Assembly (NCBI GenBank): GCA_016702415.1
Contig: JADJEA010000023.1
Location: forward strand, 124,001-188,000
Source of the DNA: Nostocoides sp.
GTDB lineage: Bacteria; Actinomycetota; Actinomycetes; Actinomycetales; Dermatophilaceae
Direction of reading: 5' to 3'
DNA: 64,000 nt
The position numbers and the translations under genes were made by a program. The notes under the pieces were generated by a model. That model saw nothing but the letters and a program-made list of their open reading frames with translations. It had not been told where the DNA came from and ran no database searches. Shown here piece after piece: positions 1-8,442 of this stretch. Every line of letters starts with the position of its first letter. The stretch's first letter is position 1.

Positions 1-670
1 CGGCCATGATCCCCATGAGCACCAGCACCTGCGCCGCCGCGGCCTGAGCCGGCGAACCACCGCCGAGGAGGACCCCGATGAAGGCTCCGGGGAGGGTGAC
101 CACGCCCGCGGTGCGGATCTGATCGAGCCCCGGGACGAGCGCCTCGGGAAGGTGCCGGTGAACGATCCGGCCGATCGCCTGGGACCGGGTGAACCCCAGG
201 GCGAGCCACGCGTCATACGCGTCGCGTTCCTCGCGCACGGCCGCGAAGGCGCGTCGGCAGGCAAGGGTATGCCCGTTCATCGTGTTGCCCATGAGGATGC
301 CGAGGACGGGGATGAGGGCCAGCCCGGTCGGGGGAATGGTCCGCGTCAGGAGGATGACGGCGACGACCGGCACCAGGCCCGCGAGGATGGCGACCGTCGC
401 CCACGGCCAGGCCCGCGGCGCTCCGACCCGCCGGACCGTGGTGACGACGGCGACGGTGAACATCCCGGCGAGGACGACCACCGACCACGCGAGGCTGGCG
501 ATGACCGAGGTGATGACCAGGGCGGCGAGGCTCAACTGGACGATCGCCCGGGCCGCGGCCAGCAGGGGCGAGAGTCGCTCGGGGAGGTGGCCCACGGCAT
601 ACGCCAGCAGGGTCAGCAGGAGGAGTATGCCGATCGCCCAGGCGACGGGCCACCCGGGCGAGATCGTCAC
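1..670 (-). CDS. fetB: FetB/UPF0014-family ABC transporter permease (3' end outside window)
   Basis: The reading frame is open from a GTG at 670 to the window edge, giving about 223 residues; the C-terminus lies outside. The product is a multi-pass membrane protein. It carries the family hallmark MGNTMNG followed by a conserved basic stretch, then PGAFIGVLLGG near the edge. UPF0014 permeases such as E. coli FetB pair with an ATPase (FetA) and act in iron homeostasis or metal export; the ATPase is not in the window. A GGGGAG sequence directly abuts the GTG, and no other start lies upstream in frame. The family call is firm from the motif; the iron substrate is inferred from the family. Confidence 0.82.
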   Translation of the reverse strand, partial: MTISPGWPVAWAIGILLLLTLLAYAVGHLPERLSPLLAAARAIVQLSLAALVITSVIASLAWSVVVLAGMFTVAVVTTVRRVGAPRAWPWATVAILAGLVPVVAVILLTRTIPPTGLALIPVLGILMGNTMNGHTLACRRAFAAVREERDAYDAWLALGFTRSQAIGRIVHRHLPEALVPGLDQIRTAGVVTLPGAFIGVLLGGGSPAQAAAAQVLVLMGIMA

Positions 671-864
671 CTCCCCACGATAGGGCCCCCGGCGGGGCCC
701 CGATTTCCGCCGGAGGGGCCTGCTCTGGCACCATTGACCCTTGCGTCCAGGCATCCGCGGCCCCTGCCACAGGGGGAGCGAGCCACCTCGTGCGGCCGAG
801 CCGGACGGCATACGACATCCACGACCGATGCGGCGACCTGTGGCGCCCGAAGAAGGACACTGCC

Positions 865-1215
865 ATGCAGCGTTTCGACGAGATCGACCAGGCCTCCCTC
901 AAGAGCGACCTCCCCGCGTTCCGCGCCGGTGACACCGTCAAGGTGCACGTGAAGGTCGTCGAAGGCAACCGCTCCCGGATTCAGGTCTTCCAGGGGATCG
1001 TCATCCGGCGCCACGGCGGCGGGATCGGGGAGACCTTCACGGTCCGCAAGGTGTCCTTCGGTGTCGGGGTGGAGCGGACCTTCCCGCTGCACACCCCGAT
1101 CATCGACAAGATCGAGGTCGTCACCCGCGGTGACGTCCGCCGCGCCAAGCTCTACTACCTGCGCGACCTGCGCGGCAAGGCCGCGCGCATCCGCGAGCGC
1201 CGCGAGACCAACTGA
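865..1215 (+). CDS. rplS: 50S ribosomal protein L19
   Basis: L19 is a structural protein of the large ribosomal subunit at the 30S/50S interface. The 116-residue product has the usual family length and shows the conserved segments RIQVFQGIVI and VGVERTFPLH, followed by a basic C-terminus. The start is the ATG at 865, which has GAAGGA 8 to 13 bases upstream; the frame opens earlier but without a better site. It precedes two signal peptidase genes and rnhB, the normal actinobacterial order. Confidence 0.97.
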   Translation: MQRFDEIDQASLKSDLPAFRAGDTVKVHVKVVEGNRSRIQVFQGIVIRRHGGGIGETFTVRKVSFGVGVERTFPLHTPIIDKIEVVTRGDVRRAKLYYLRDLRGKAARIRERRETN

Positions 1216-1309
1216 CCAGTCCGCGGTCCCACGCTGCCCGACGCACCGCCGACCGCCCGGTCCCGGCTTGCCCATCGCTGCCAGGACCGGGCGTTAGGCT
1301 GCTAGCCCT

Positions 1310-2020
1310 ATGACCACCGTGCCCACGCCCCCGGAGGCCGACGCCGCCACCCCCCGGGAGCGCCGGAGAGGGAAACGCGCTCCGCGCCGACCGTGGCCGG
1401 TCTGGGTCCACCTCATCCTCGCGCTGGTCCTGGTCGCCCTGCTGCGCAATTTCGTCGCCCAGTCGTTCTATGTCCCGTCCGGGTCGATGATCCCGACCCT
1501 TGCCGTCGGCGACCGCATGGTGGTCAGCCGGATCCCCACGACGCTCCATCGGGGCGACATCGTCGTCTTCGACGGAACCACGACGTTCGGGGGCAACCCG
1601 GGGCCCCGGTTCGACTCGACGATCGGCAAAGTCCTCTCGGCCGGCGCCAAGGTCTTCGGCATCGACGTCAACGAGCGTGACTATGTCAAGCGGATCGTCG
1701 GTCTGCCCGGCGATCATGTGGTCTGCTGCGATGCCCAACACCGGATCGTCGTCAACGACAAACCCCTGGCCGAGCCCTATCTCGCGCCCGGGATGGCGCC
1801 GAGCCTGATGGACTTCGATGTGCGCGTCCCGGCCGGACGCTTGTGGCTGATGGGCGATAACCGTTCCAATTCGGCCGATTCGCGGGCGCACCTCGGCGAC
1901 CCGGGCGGCGGCATGGTGCCGGAGTCCGATGTGATCGGCAAGCCCTTGCTGAGGTATTGGCCGTTCAGCCGGTTCGGGACGCTCCCGTCGGCCGAACAGC
2001 CTGCGGTGGCCGGCGGATGA
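1310..2020 (+). CDS. lepB: Type I signal peptidase (first copy)
   Basis: This S26 serine protease cleaves signal peptides from exported preproteins at the outer face of the membrane. The 236-residue product has a basic N-terminus, one transmembrane helix at about residues 33-45, the box with catalytic Ser59 (PSGSM), the general-base Lys127 (YVKRIVG) and a late GDNRSNSADSR box. A second paralogue follows with an ATGA overlap, so this locus encodes two signal peptidases. A TAGGCT hexamer ends 9 bases before the ATG with no clear Shine-Dalgarno, which fits a leaderless transcript. Confidence 0.95.
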   Translation: MTTVPTPPEADAATPRERRRGKRAPRRPWPVWVHLILALVLVALLRNFVAQSFYVPSGSMIPTLAVGDRMVVSRIPTTLHRGDIVVFDGTTTFGGNPGPRFDSTIGKVLSAGAKVFGIDVNERDYVKRIVGLPGDHVVCCDAQHRIVVNDKPLAEPYLAPGMAPSLMDFDVRVPAGRLWLMGDNRSNSADSRAHLGDPGGGMVPESDVIGKPLLRYWPFSRFGTLPSAEQPAVAGG

Positions 2021-2844
2021 CGGGGCAGCCCGAGGGCGTGGACGGCGACGCGTCGTTGCCCATGCCGGGCGCGGCGGCGAGTGCCGCGCCCGGATCGAGC
2101 GGGGAACCGCCACCCACGGAGGAGGTGCCGGCCGAGGGTCCGGTCCGTCGTGGCGCGGGTGAGCACGCCCTGGCGATGATTCGCGAGTTCGTGACCGTCG
2201 CCGCGATCGCCATCGTCTTGTCCTTCCTCGTCAAGACCTTCCTCGTCCAGCCGTTCTATATCCCCTCGGAATCGATGGAGAACACCCTCGTCAAGGGCGA
2301 CCGGGTGATCGTCTCCAAACTCACGCCGGCTCCCTTCGCGATCAAGCGCGGCGATGTCGTCGTCTTCGCCGACCCAGGCGACTGGCTCGGCCCGACGGAG
2401 CCGGTCGACCACGGCCGGATCGGCAACGCGATCCGGTCCGCCCTCACCTTCGTCGGCCTGCTCCCCAATAGCTCCGAGGGCCATCTCATCAAACGGGTCA
2501 TCGGGATGCCGGGCGACAAGGTCGTCTGCTGCGACGCCCAAGGCCGGCTGACCGTCAACGGGGCCTCCATCACCGAGCCCTATCTCAAACCCGGTGAGGA
2601 CCCGAGCGATATCGAGTTCGCCATCACCGTCCCCGCCGGCAAGCTCTGGGTCATGGGCGATAACCGCGGCCACTCCAGCGACTCGCGGTTGCACGACCCG
2701 AGCGGCGACGGCTCGGAAGGATCGATCGACGAGAACCTCGTCGTCGGCCGGGCGGTCGCGACGATCTGGCCGCTCTCGCGGGTGACGTGGCTGTCCGACT
2801 ATCAGGAATCCTTCGCCTCGGTGCCTGCGCACGCCCCAGGATGA
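2017..2844 (+). CDS. lepB: Type I signal peptidase (second copy)
   Basis: This is a paralogue of the gene just upstream. The 275-residue product has a Pro/Ala-rich cytoplasmic N-terminus of about 50 residues, one transmembrane segment near residues 58-75, catalytic Ser86 in PSESM and general-base Lys159 in LIKRVIG. A GDNRGHSSDSR box follows. The ATG at 2017 overlaps the preceding stop (ATGA) and was preferred to the earlier frame opening because of this coupling. The substrate-binding stretches differ from copy one (SESM against SGSM), so the two may prefer different preproteins; that is inference. Confidence 0.94.
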   Translation: MTGQPEGVDGDASLPMPGAAASAAPGSSGEPPPTEEVPAEGPVRRGAGEHALAMIREFVTVAAIAIVLSFLVKTFLVQPFYIPSESMENTLVKGDRVIVSKLTPAPFAIKRGDVVVFADPGDWLGPTEPVDHGRIGNAIRSALTFVGLLPNSSEGHLIKRVIGMPGDKVVCCDAQGRLTVNGASITEPYLKPGEDPSDIEFAITVPAGKLWVMGDNRGHSSDSRLHDPSGDGSEGSIDENLVVGRAVATIWPLSRVTWLSDYQESFASVPAHAPG

Positions 2845-3617
2845 CCAGGACGACCGCACGCAAGCCGTCCCTGCGGGTCGAGCGCACCCTCCAACGTCAG
2901 GGGTATGCCGTGCTCGCCGGCATGGACGAGGTCGGCCGGGGTGCCCTGGCCGGCCCGGTGAGTGTCGGCGTGGTTCTCGTCGACCAGCTGAGCCGGTCCG
3001 CCCCCGTCGGCGTCCGGGACTCCAAACTCCTGGCCCCCGCCGCCCGGTCCCGCCTGGTCCCGCGCATCCAGCGCTGGGCCCGCGCGTATGCCGTCGGGCA
3101 CGCCTGGCCCGTCGAGATCGACGCCATCGGGATCATCGCCGCCCTCCGGCTGGCGGGGCGGCGGGCACTCGCGCAACTGCCGATGACGCCGGATCTGGTC
3201 ATCCTGGACGGCAACCACGACTGGCTCACCGATCCGCTGGAGGTCGGCCTCCTCGCGTTGACGCGGCCCACGCGCACGCCACCGGTGACGACGATGATCA
3301 AGGCCGACGTCCGCTGCTCCTCGGTCGCCGCCGCGAGCGTGCTGGCGAAGGTGACCCGGGACATGCTCATGGTCGCCACGGCGGGGGAGCATGCGGCATA
3401 CGGATGGGAACACAACAAGGGGTATGCCGCCCCCGACCACCTCGCCGCCCTCGCCGAACACGGGCCCTGCCACTTCCACCGCCGCTCGTGGCACCTCCCG
3501 GGCCAGGGTGATAGCAATGAGGTCGGCATCTCCGTCGCCGAAACCGGCCCAACAACGACCGACCCATCGATCACCGACCCATCGACCACCGACCCCGACC
3601 AAGGAATCGACGCCTGA
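2841..3617 (+). CDS. rnhB: Ribonuclease HII
   Basis: RNase HII nicks DNA 5' of misincorporated ribonucleotides and degrades RNA in RNA-DNA hybrids. The 258-residue product shows the family core GMDEVGRGALAGPV, with the metal-binding Asp-Glu pair at residues 29-30, then RDSKLL, VILDGNHDWL and SSVAAASVLAKV. The ATG at 2841 overlaps the lepB stop by four bases. The C-terminal 25 residues are a Thr/Asp-rich low-complexity tail produced by three 15-bp tandem repeats and are not part of the catalytic fold. The next gene starts inside its stop codon. Confidence 0.95.
   Translation: MTRTTARKPSLRVERTLQRQGYAVLAGMDEVGRGALAGPVSVGVVLVDQLSRSAPVGVRDSKLLAPAARSRLVPRIQRWARAYAVGHAWPVEIDAIGIIAALRLAGRRALAQLPMTPDLVILDGNHDWLTDPLEVGLLALTRPTRTPPVTTMIKADVRCSSVAAASVLAKVTRDMLMVATAGEHAAYGWEHNKGYAAPDHLAALAEHGPCHFHRRSWHLPGQGDSNEVGISVAETGPTTTDPSITDPSTTDPDQGIDA
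3556..3598 (+). repeat. 15-bp tandem repeat in the rnhB tail
   Basis: Three near-identical 15-bp units start at 3556, 3571 and 3586. They encode TTDPS, ITDPS and TTDPD. The repeats stay in frame, so copy-number change would only lengthen or shorten a disordered tail. Confidence 0.8.
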
Positions 3618-3931
3618 TGAGCACCGAAGATCTCGAGAAGTACGAGACCGAGATGGAGTTGGCCCTCTATCGCGAGTACCGCGACGTGGTCGGGCTGTTC
3701 ACTCACGTCGTGGAGACCGAGCGGCGCTTCTATCTCGCCAATGGCGTCGACGTGCAGGTGCGGGGGCAGGGCGGCGAGGTCTATTTCGAGGTCACGATGA
3801 CCGACGCGTGGGTGTGGGACATCTATCGGCCCGCCCGCTTCGCCAAGTCCGTGCGGGTGGTGACCTTCAAAGACGTCAATGTGGAGGAGTTGGCCAAGGC
3901 GGACTTGGAGGTCCCGAAGGGCCACTTCTGA
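3617..3931 (+). CDS. DUF2469 family protein
   Basis: This 104-residue acidic protein belongs to DUF2469, an actinobacterial family of unknown function that sits next to rnhB in mycobacteria (Rv2901c region). Visible features are a helical N-terminus starting MSTEDLEKYETEMELAL, then YREYRDVVGLF, a central strand-rich part with DAWVWDIYRPARF, and a short acidic end. Its ATG overlaps the rnhB stop by one base, so the two are co-translated. No catalytic motif is evident. Confidence 0.9.
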   Translation: MSTEDLEKYETEMELALYREYRDVVGLFTHVVETERRFYLANGVDVQVRGQGGEVYFEVTMTDAWVWDIYRPARFAKSVRVVTFKDVNVEELAKADLEVPKGHF

Positions 3932-3944
3932 GCGACCCGGCGGG

Positions 3945-3987
3945 TTGTCCACAGCCCTGACGGGGCAGGATCGGCCGCCGTCCACAG
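3945..3987 (+). promoter_or_regulatory. Two DnaA-box-like sites upstream of yraN
   Basis: TTGTCCACA at 3945-3953 equals the actinobacterial DnaA-box consensus. A weaker match (CGTCCACAG) lies about 32 bases downstream. They fall in the 131-base gap between the DUF2469 gene and yraN. Function as DnaA-binding sites is inference from sequence only. Confidence 0.35.
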
Positions 3988-4062
3988 GTGCGGCACGGTC
4001 GGGTGGCGCGCCCCCGCCCCCCGGAGCAGGCTGGGCCTCCACGCAACAGGTGGGGGACTGTC

Positions 4063-4443
4063 ATGGGGGTTATGGAGCCGTGGGGACGCACGCGGCAGTC
4101 GATCGGGGCGTTCGGTGAGGATGTCGTCGTCCGCTACCTGCTGCAGCTCGGCTGGCTGATCGTCGCGCGCAACTGGCGGCATCCCGGTGGGGAGCTCGAC
4201 ATTGTCGCCCGCGACGGCCGCGACCTGGTCATCTGCGAGGTCAAGACCCGGCGGGGCCTGGTGACCGGTGACCCGGTCGAGGCGGTCACACCTTTGAAGC
4301 ACCGACGCCTGCGGCAGCTGGCTCGGGCGTGGGTGGACGCGCACCCGGACGAGCGGGCCGGGCATGTGCGCATCGACGTCCTCGGCGTCGTCCTCTGGTC
4401 CGATCGTGGCGAGATCCACCACCTGCGGGAGGTCGTCCCGTGA
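4063..4443 (+). CDS. yraN: YraN/UPF0102 nuclease-fold protein
   Basis: UPF0102 proteins have an endonuclease-like PD-(D/E)xK fold and are found beside the recombination genes comM and dprA; their reaction is not established. The product has 126 residues from the ATG at 4063, which is preceded by a GGTGGGGGA stretch. Family motifs visible are GAFGEDVVVRYL, GWLIVARNWR, GELDIVARDG and ICEVKTRRG; the last two carry the Asp and the Glu-x-Lys of the nuclease core. The stop overlaps the comM start (GTGA), giving a yraN-comM-dprA operon. Confidence 0.92.
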   Translation: MGVMEPWGRTRQSIGAFGEDVVVRYLLQLGWLIVARNWRHPGGELDIVARDGRDLVICEVKTRRGLVTGDPVEAVTPLKHRRLRQLARAWVDAHPDERAGHVRIDVLGVVLWSDRGEIHHLREVVP

Positions 4444-5984
4444 TCCTCGGCTCCACGACCTCGGTCGCCCTCGCCGGGCTGGAGGGGCGCGCCGTCAAGG
4501 TGGAGGCTCAGTTGTCGAGCTCGCTGCCCGGGCTGATCGTCAGCGGGCTGCCCGACGCTGCCTGTCGCCAGGCGCCCGAGCGGGTTCGCGCGGCGTGCAC
4601 GTCGGCGGGAGCACCGCTGCCGCCCAAGAAGATCGTCGTCAATCTCTCGCCGGCGAGCGTGCCGAAGTCGGGGACGGGCTTCGATCTCGGGATCGCGCTG
4701 GCCATCCTCGCCGCCGGGGGGACCGTCCGCCAGGAGGCGTGCGGCGGCGTCGTCCACCTGGGCGAACTCGGTCTCGACGGGTCCGTCCGGGGGGTGATCG
4801 GCATACTCCCGGCGGTGCGGTATGCCGCCCGCTCCGGCCTCCGCGACGCCGTCGTCCCGCTGGACAATGGTGCCGAGGCCCGCATCGTCGAGGGCATCCG
4901 CATCCATCCCGTCGCCAGCCTCGCCGACGTCATTCAGCTGTATGCCGACCACGGCCCCCCGGACCGCTGGCCGCCGCCGGCGGTGGTGACGCCGTCCGCG
5001 CCCGCCGAGCCCAGGCCGGTGCCTGACCTCGCCGACATCGTCGGCCAGAGCGAGGCCCGACTGGCCGTCGAGTTGGCCGCGGCGGGTGGGCACCACCTGC
5101 TGCTGAGTGGGCCGCCCGGGTCGGGCAAGACGATGCTGGCCGAGCGCATGGTCGGGGTGCTGCCGCCGCTCGGTTTCGATGCCGCGGTGGAGGTGCATTC
5201 GATCCGGTCGCTCCAGGGCGACACCCGGGCCGGCGGCCCGCTCGACCTGCGGCCGCCCTTCGTCGCCCCGCACCACGGGTCGAGCCTGGCGGCGATGGTC
5301 GGCGGCGGGTCGGGCACCATCCGGCCGGGGGCGGTGTCGGCGGCGCACCGTGGGCTGCTCTTCCTCGACGAGGCCCCGGAGTTCCGCAATGACGTCCTGC
5401 AGTCGCTGCGCCAACCCCTCGAGAGAGGCCGGGTCGTCATCGCCCGGGCGCGGGAGACCGTCACCTTCCCGGCGCGCTTCCAACTCGTCCTCGCCGCGAA
5501 CCCGTGTCCGTGCGGGTACGGCAGTGGGAAGGCATTGCGATGCACGTGCTCGCCGCAACGGCGTCGGGCGTATGCCGCGCGCCTGCGCGGGCCGCTCCTC
5601 GATCGAGTCGATCTCCAGGTGCATGTGCCCGCGGTGACCCGGTCGCGCAGCGTGGGCATCGTGGGGGAGGGCAGTGACGCGGTGGCCGCCCGGGTGGCGT
5701 CGGCGCGATGGGCGGCGGTCGAACGCTGGCGCGAGCACGGATGGGAGCGCAACGCCGACGTTCCCGGCCCACTCCTGCGGACGGGGCGGTTCGCGTTGCC
5801 CCGATCGGTCACCAATGCCCTCGATCTCGCGCTCGAATCCGGGCGCCTGACGTTGCGTGGCTACGACCGGACGATCCGGCTGGCATGGACGCATGCCGAC
5901 GTGCAGGGGCGCCTCGCGCCGACCGCCGAGGACGTGGGGATCGCGTTGATGTTGCGGACGAACGAGCGGGAGACGGCGGCATGA
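4440..5984 (+). CDS. comM: ComM/YifB family AAA+ ATPase (Mg-chelatase-like)
   Basis: ComM is a hexameric AAA+ helicase which, in Vibrio, drives branch migration during integration of DNA taken up by natural transformation. The 514-residue product has an N-terminal Lon-protease-like domain (residues 1-170), Walker A GPPGSGKT at 224-231, Walker B LLFLDEAPEF with Asp310-Glu311, a Cys cluster (NPCPCG, then CTC) and the C-terminal Mg-chelatase domain. The start is a GTG overlapping the yraN stop, and the stop overlaps the dprA ATG. Two copies of the iterated octamer face each other at 4799-4827. A role in competence here is not proven. Confidence 0.94.
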   Translation: MILGSTTSVALAGLEGRAVKVEAQLSSSLPGLIVSGLPDAACRQAPERVRAACTSAGAPLPPKKIVVNLSPASVPKSGTGFDLGIALAILAAGGTVRQEACGGVVHLGELGLDGSVRGVIGILPAVRYAARSGLRDAVVPLDNGAEARIVEGIRIHPVASLADVIQLYADHGPPDRWPPPAVVTPSAPAEPRPVPDLADIVGQSEARLAVELAAAGGHHLLLSGPPGSGKTMLAERMVGVLPPLGFDAAVEVHSIRSLQGDTRAGGPLDLRPPFVAPHHGSSLAAMVGGGSGTIRPGAVSAAHRGLLFLDEAPEFRNDVLQSLRQPLERGRVVIARARETVTFPARFQLVLAANPCPCGYGSGKALRCTCSPQRRRAYAARLRGPLLDRVDLQVHVPAVTRSRSVGIVGEGSDAVAARVASARWAAVERWREHGWERNADVPGPLLRTGRFALPRSVTNALDLALESGRLTLRGYDRTIRLAWTHADVQGRLAPTAEDVGIALMLRTNERETAA

Positions 5985-7282
5985 CCGGCTCCATCGATCC
6001 GCAGCGATGCGGGCACGGCGCGGGCGCGGAAGGTGGGATCAGGGCGCACCAGGGCGCTCTGGATAAGGGCGCTCTCGACGAGAGTGTTCTCGATGAGCGT
6101 GAAGCCCGAACGTTGGTCGCTCGGCTCGCCGAGCCGGGCGATCCGCGGGTCGCCGCCGAACTCGCTGAGTTCGGCTACCCGGGCCTGATCCAGCGCCTGC
6201 GCGAGGGCCGGATGTCGGGGGCGGTCGCGGATGCGCTCCGACCTCGGCTGGAGCGACTGATGAGCCCCACGACGGGTGGCGACTGCCCGAGAGCTGACGC
6301 CACGCCTCGGGAGCGAGGAGGCGCCCCGACCGGTCCCGGCCCGGCCAGGTGCTCGCCCGAAGACCTCGGCGTGCCGGACGACCAGCAGATCGCGGCGAGG
6401 CTCGATGCTCGGATCGTCATCCCGGGCGATCGGGAATGGCCTACTGGGCTGGACGACCTGGCGGTTCCGCCGCACTGCCTGTGGGTGCGGGGGCCAATCG
6501 ACCTCGGCGTGGTGACCCGGCGCAGTGTCGCCGTGGTCGGGGCGAGGGCGGCCACGGCATACGGCATCGACCGCGCGGGTGAGATCGCCGCGGGCCTGGT
6601 GTCACGAGGTTTCGCCGTGGTGTCCGGGGCGGCCTTCGGGATCGATGCGGCGGCCCACCGCGGGGCCCTTGCCGCAGAGGGGACCACGGTTGCCGTGCTC
6701 GCGTGCGGGATCGACCGGGCCTATCCCCTCGCCCACGCGGACCTCCTGCGCGTCATCGCCGCCAGCGGAGCCGTGGTCACTGAACTTCCCCCCGGTGCCG
6801 CGCCCTATCGGGGCCGCTTCCTCCAGCGCAACCGCCTCATCGCCGCCATGAGCGGGGGTGTCGTGGTCGTCGAGGCCGCCCTTCGGTCGGGATCGTTGCA
6901 GACTGCGGCCAGGGCGATCGACCTCGGCCGTCCCGTCGGTGCCGTTCCCGGCCCGGTGACCTCGGCCTCCTCGGCCGGATGCCATCAGGCCATCCGGGAC
7001 CAGGTGGCAGTGCTGGTCAGCGATGCCGCCGAGGCGGCCGACCTCGCCGGCGACTTCGGACGGGATGCGGCGCCGGCGCGTCGGGGCCGGGTGACCCCGG
7101 AGGATGCCTTGGCGCCCGATCAGCGGGCCGTTTGGGAGGTGTTACCGATCAGCCAGGCCGCAACCGTGTCGGCGTTGGCCCTGCGCGCCGGGCTGCCGGA
7201 GCGCACCGTGCTCGCCGCCCTCGGCGGGCTCGACCTGGCGGGGCTCGCCATGCGCTCGGGAGATCGGTGGCGACGGCCGTGA
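5981..7282 (+). CDS. dprA: DNA-processing protein DprA
   Basis: DprA (Smf) binds incoming single-stranded DNA and loads RecA during transformation. The 433-residue product is longer than the usual 290 to 380 because of a low-complexity linker at about residues 95-130. The Rossmann-like DprA domain starts near residue 150, with VAVVGARAATAYG at about 183-195, VVSGAAFGIDAAAHRGAL, CGIDRAYPL and FLQRNRLIAAM at 280-290. A winged-helix-like C-terminal domain follows. The ATG overlaps the comM stop. The N-terminus has a short ALD-type repeat (GALDKGALDE). Confidence 0.95.
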   Translation: MTGSIDPQRCGHGAGAEGGIRAHQGALDKGALDESVLDEREARTLVARLAEPGDPRVAAELAEFGYPGLIQRLREGRMSGAVADALRPRLERLMSPTTGGDCPRADATPRERGGAPTGPGPARCSPEDLGVPDDQQIAARLDARIVIPGDREWPTGLDDLAVPPHCLWVRGPIDLGVVTRRSVAVVGARAATAYGIDRAGEIAAGLVSRGFAVVSGAAFGIDAAAHRGALAAEGTTVAVLACGIDRAYPLAHADLLRVIAASGAVVTELPPGAAPYRGRFLQRNRLIAAMSGGVVVVEAALRSGSLQTAARAIDLGRPVGAVPGPVTSASSAGCHQAIRDQVAVLVSDAAEAADLAGDFGRDAAPARRGRVTPEDALAPDQRAVWEVLPISQAATVSALALRAGLPERTVLAALGGLDLAGLAMRSGDRWRRP

Positions 7283-7412
7283 CGACCCTGCCCCTGGAGG
7301 TTCGAGCCCGCGGCTCCCCGCGGGACCGCCGGCCGGCCTACTCCGTCTCCCGCCCGGGTGTCGCAGATCCCGCCGTCGGTGCGGTGTTGCGTCGCCGGAA
7401 GCGGACGCGCGC

Positions 7413-8435
7413 ATGGGATCGTGGCTCATGCGCCGCGATCGGGATGTTCTTGCGGCCTTCGAGCGCCACCTGCTGCTGGAAAGGGGTCGGTCGACGCACA
7501 CGGCGCTGGCCTATCTGGGCGACCTCGAGGCGTTGCGGGACTTCCTGCTTGCCCGTGGTGTCGGTGATCACGCGCTGGAGAAGGCGCCGCCTGGCGCCTG
7601 GGACCCTGACGAATCAAGGGCGGTCACTCCTGACCCGAGCGTGGTGGCCGAGGGTGAGACGTGCGTTCTGCTCGCGGCGAACCTGACCGACCTTCGGGCG
7701 TGGCTCGGCGACATGGCCCGCAAGAGCCGGGCGCGCTCGACGCTGGGGCGAAGGGCGGCCAGCGCCCGCACGTTCTATGGGTGGGCCACGAGAACGGGGC
7801 TGATCGAGCGCGACCCGTCGCTTCGCCTGGCGACCGCCCGTCCAGCGCGCACCTTGCCGGTCATCCTCAGCGCGGCCGACGCCGCGACGACGCTCGCGGC
7901 GGCAGCCGTCGCCGCGGACGACGCCGAGCCCGTGGCCCTGCGTGACCGAGCGATGCTCGAGTTGCTGTATGCCAGCGGCATCCGCGTGGGTGAGTTGACT
8001 CGGCTCGACATCGACGACATCGACCTGCACGACGGACTTGCCCGCGTGTTCGGGAAGGGCGCGAGGGAGCGCACGGTCCCGTTCGGTCGACCCGCGGCTC
8101 GGGCCATCGACGACTGGCTGACCCTCGGCCGGCCGCGGTTGGTCCGCCCGGATTCCGGGCCCGCCGTCTTTCTCGGGGCGCGTGGGCGACGGGTCGGGCA
8201 GAGACAGGTGCGCGACGCGGTTCGCGCGGCGACCGAGCGGGTCCCTGGACAGCCCGCGATCGGGCCCCGCGGACTGCGACACACCGCGGCCACGCACATC
8301 CTCGACGGGGGCGCGGATCTGCGTATGGTGCAGGAATTACTGGGTCACCGCAGCCTGGCGACGACCCAGCTCTACACGCATGTGTCGATCGAGCGGCTGA
8401 AGGAGTCGTATGCCCGGGCCCACCCACGCGCCTGA
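7413..8435 (+). CDS. xerC: Tyrosine recombinase XerC-like, one catalytic residue changed
   Basis: XerC and XerD resolve chromosome dimers at dif. The 340-residue product (start ATG at 7413; 7428 is possible) has a SAM-like N-terminal DNA-binding domain, enlarged by about 30 residues at 52-85, and a catalytic domain. Arg191 (ASGIRVGEL), Lys215 (FGKGARER), Arg289 (GLRHTAATHIL), His312 (LLGHRSL) and nucleophile Tyr321 (TTQLYTHVS) are present. The usual PHxLRH motif reads PRGLRH, so the first catalytic His is Arg286, a change explained by one base (CGC for CAC). The position next to dprA is conserved in actinobacteria. Confidence 0.88.
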   Translation: MGSWLMRRDRDVLAAFERHLLLERGRSTHTALAYLGDLEALRDFLLARGVGDHALEKAPPGAWDPDESRAVTPDPSVVAEGETCVLLAANLTDLRAWLGDMARKSRARSTLGRRAASARTFYGWATRTGLIERDPSLRLATARPARTLPVILSAADAATTLAAAAVAADDAEPVALRDRAMLELLYASGIRVGELTRLDIDDIDLHDGLARVFGKGARERTVPFGRPAARAIDDWLTLGRPRLVRPDSGPAVFLGARGRRVGQRQVRDAVRAATERVPGQPAIGPRGLRHTAATHILDGGADLRMVQELLGHRSLATTQLYTHVSIERLKESYARAHPRA

Positions 8436-8442
8436 CCGGCCG

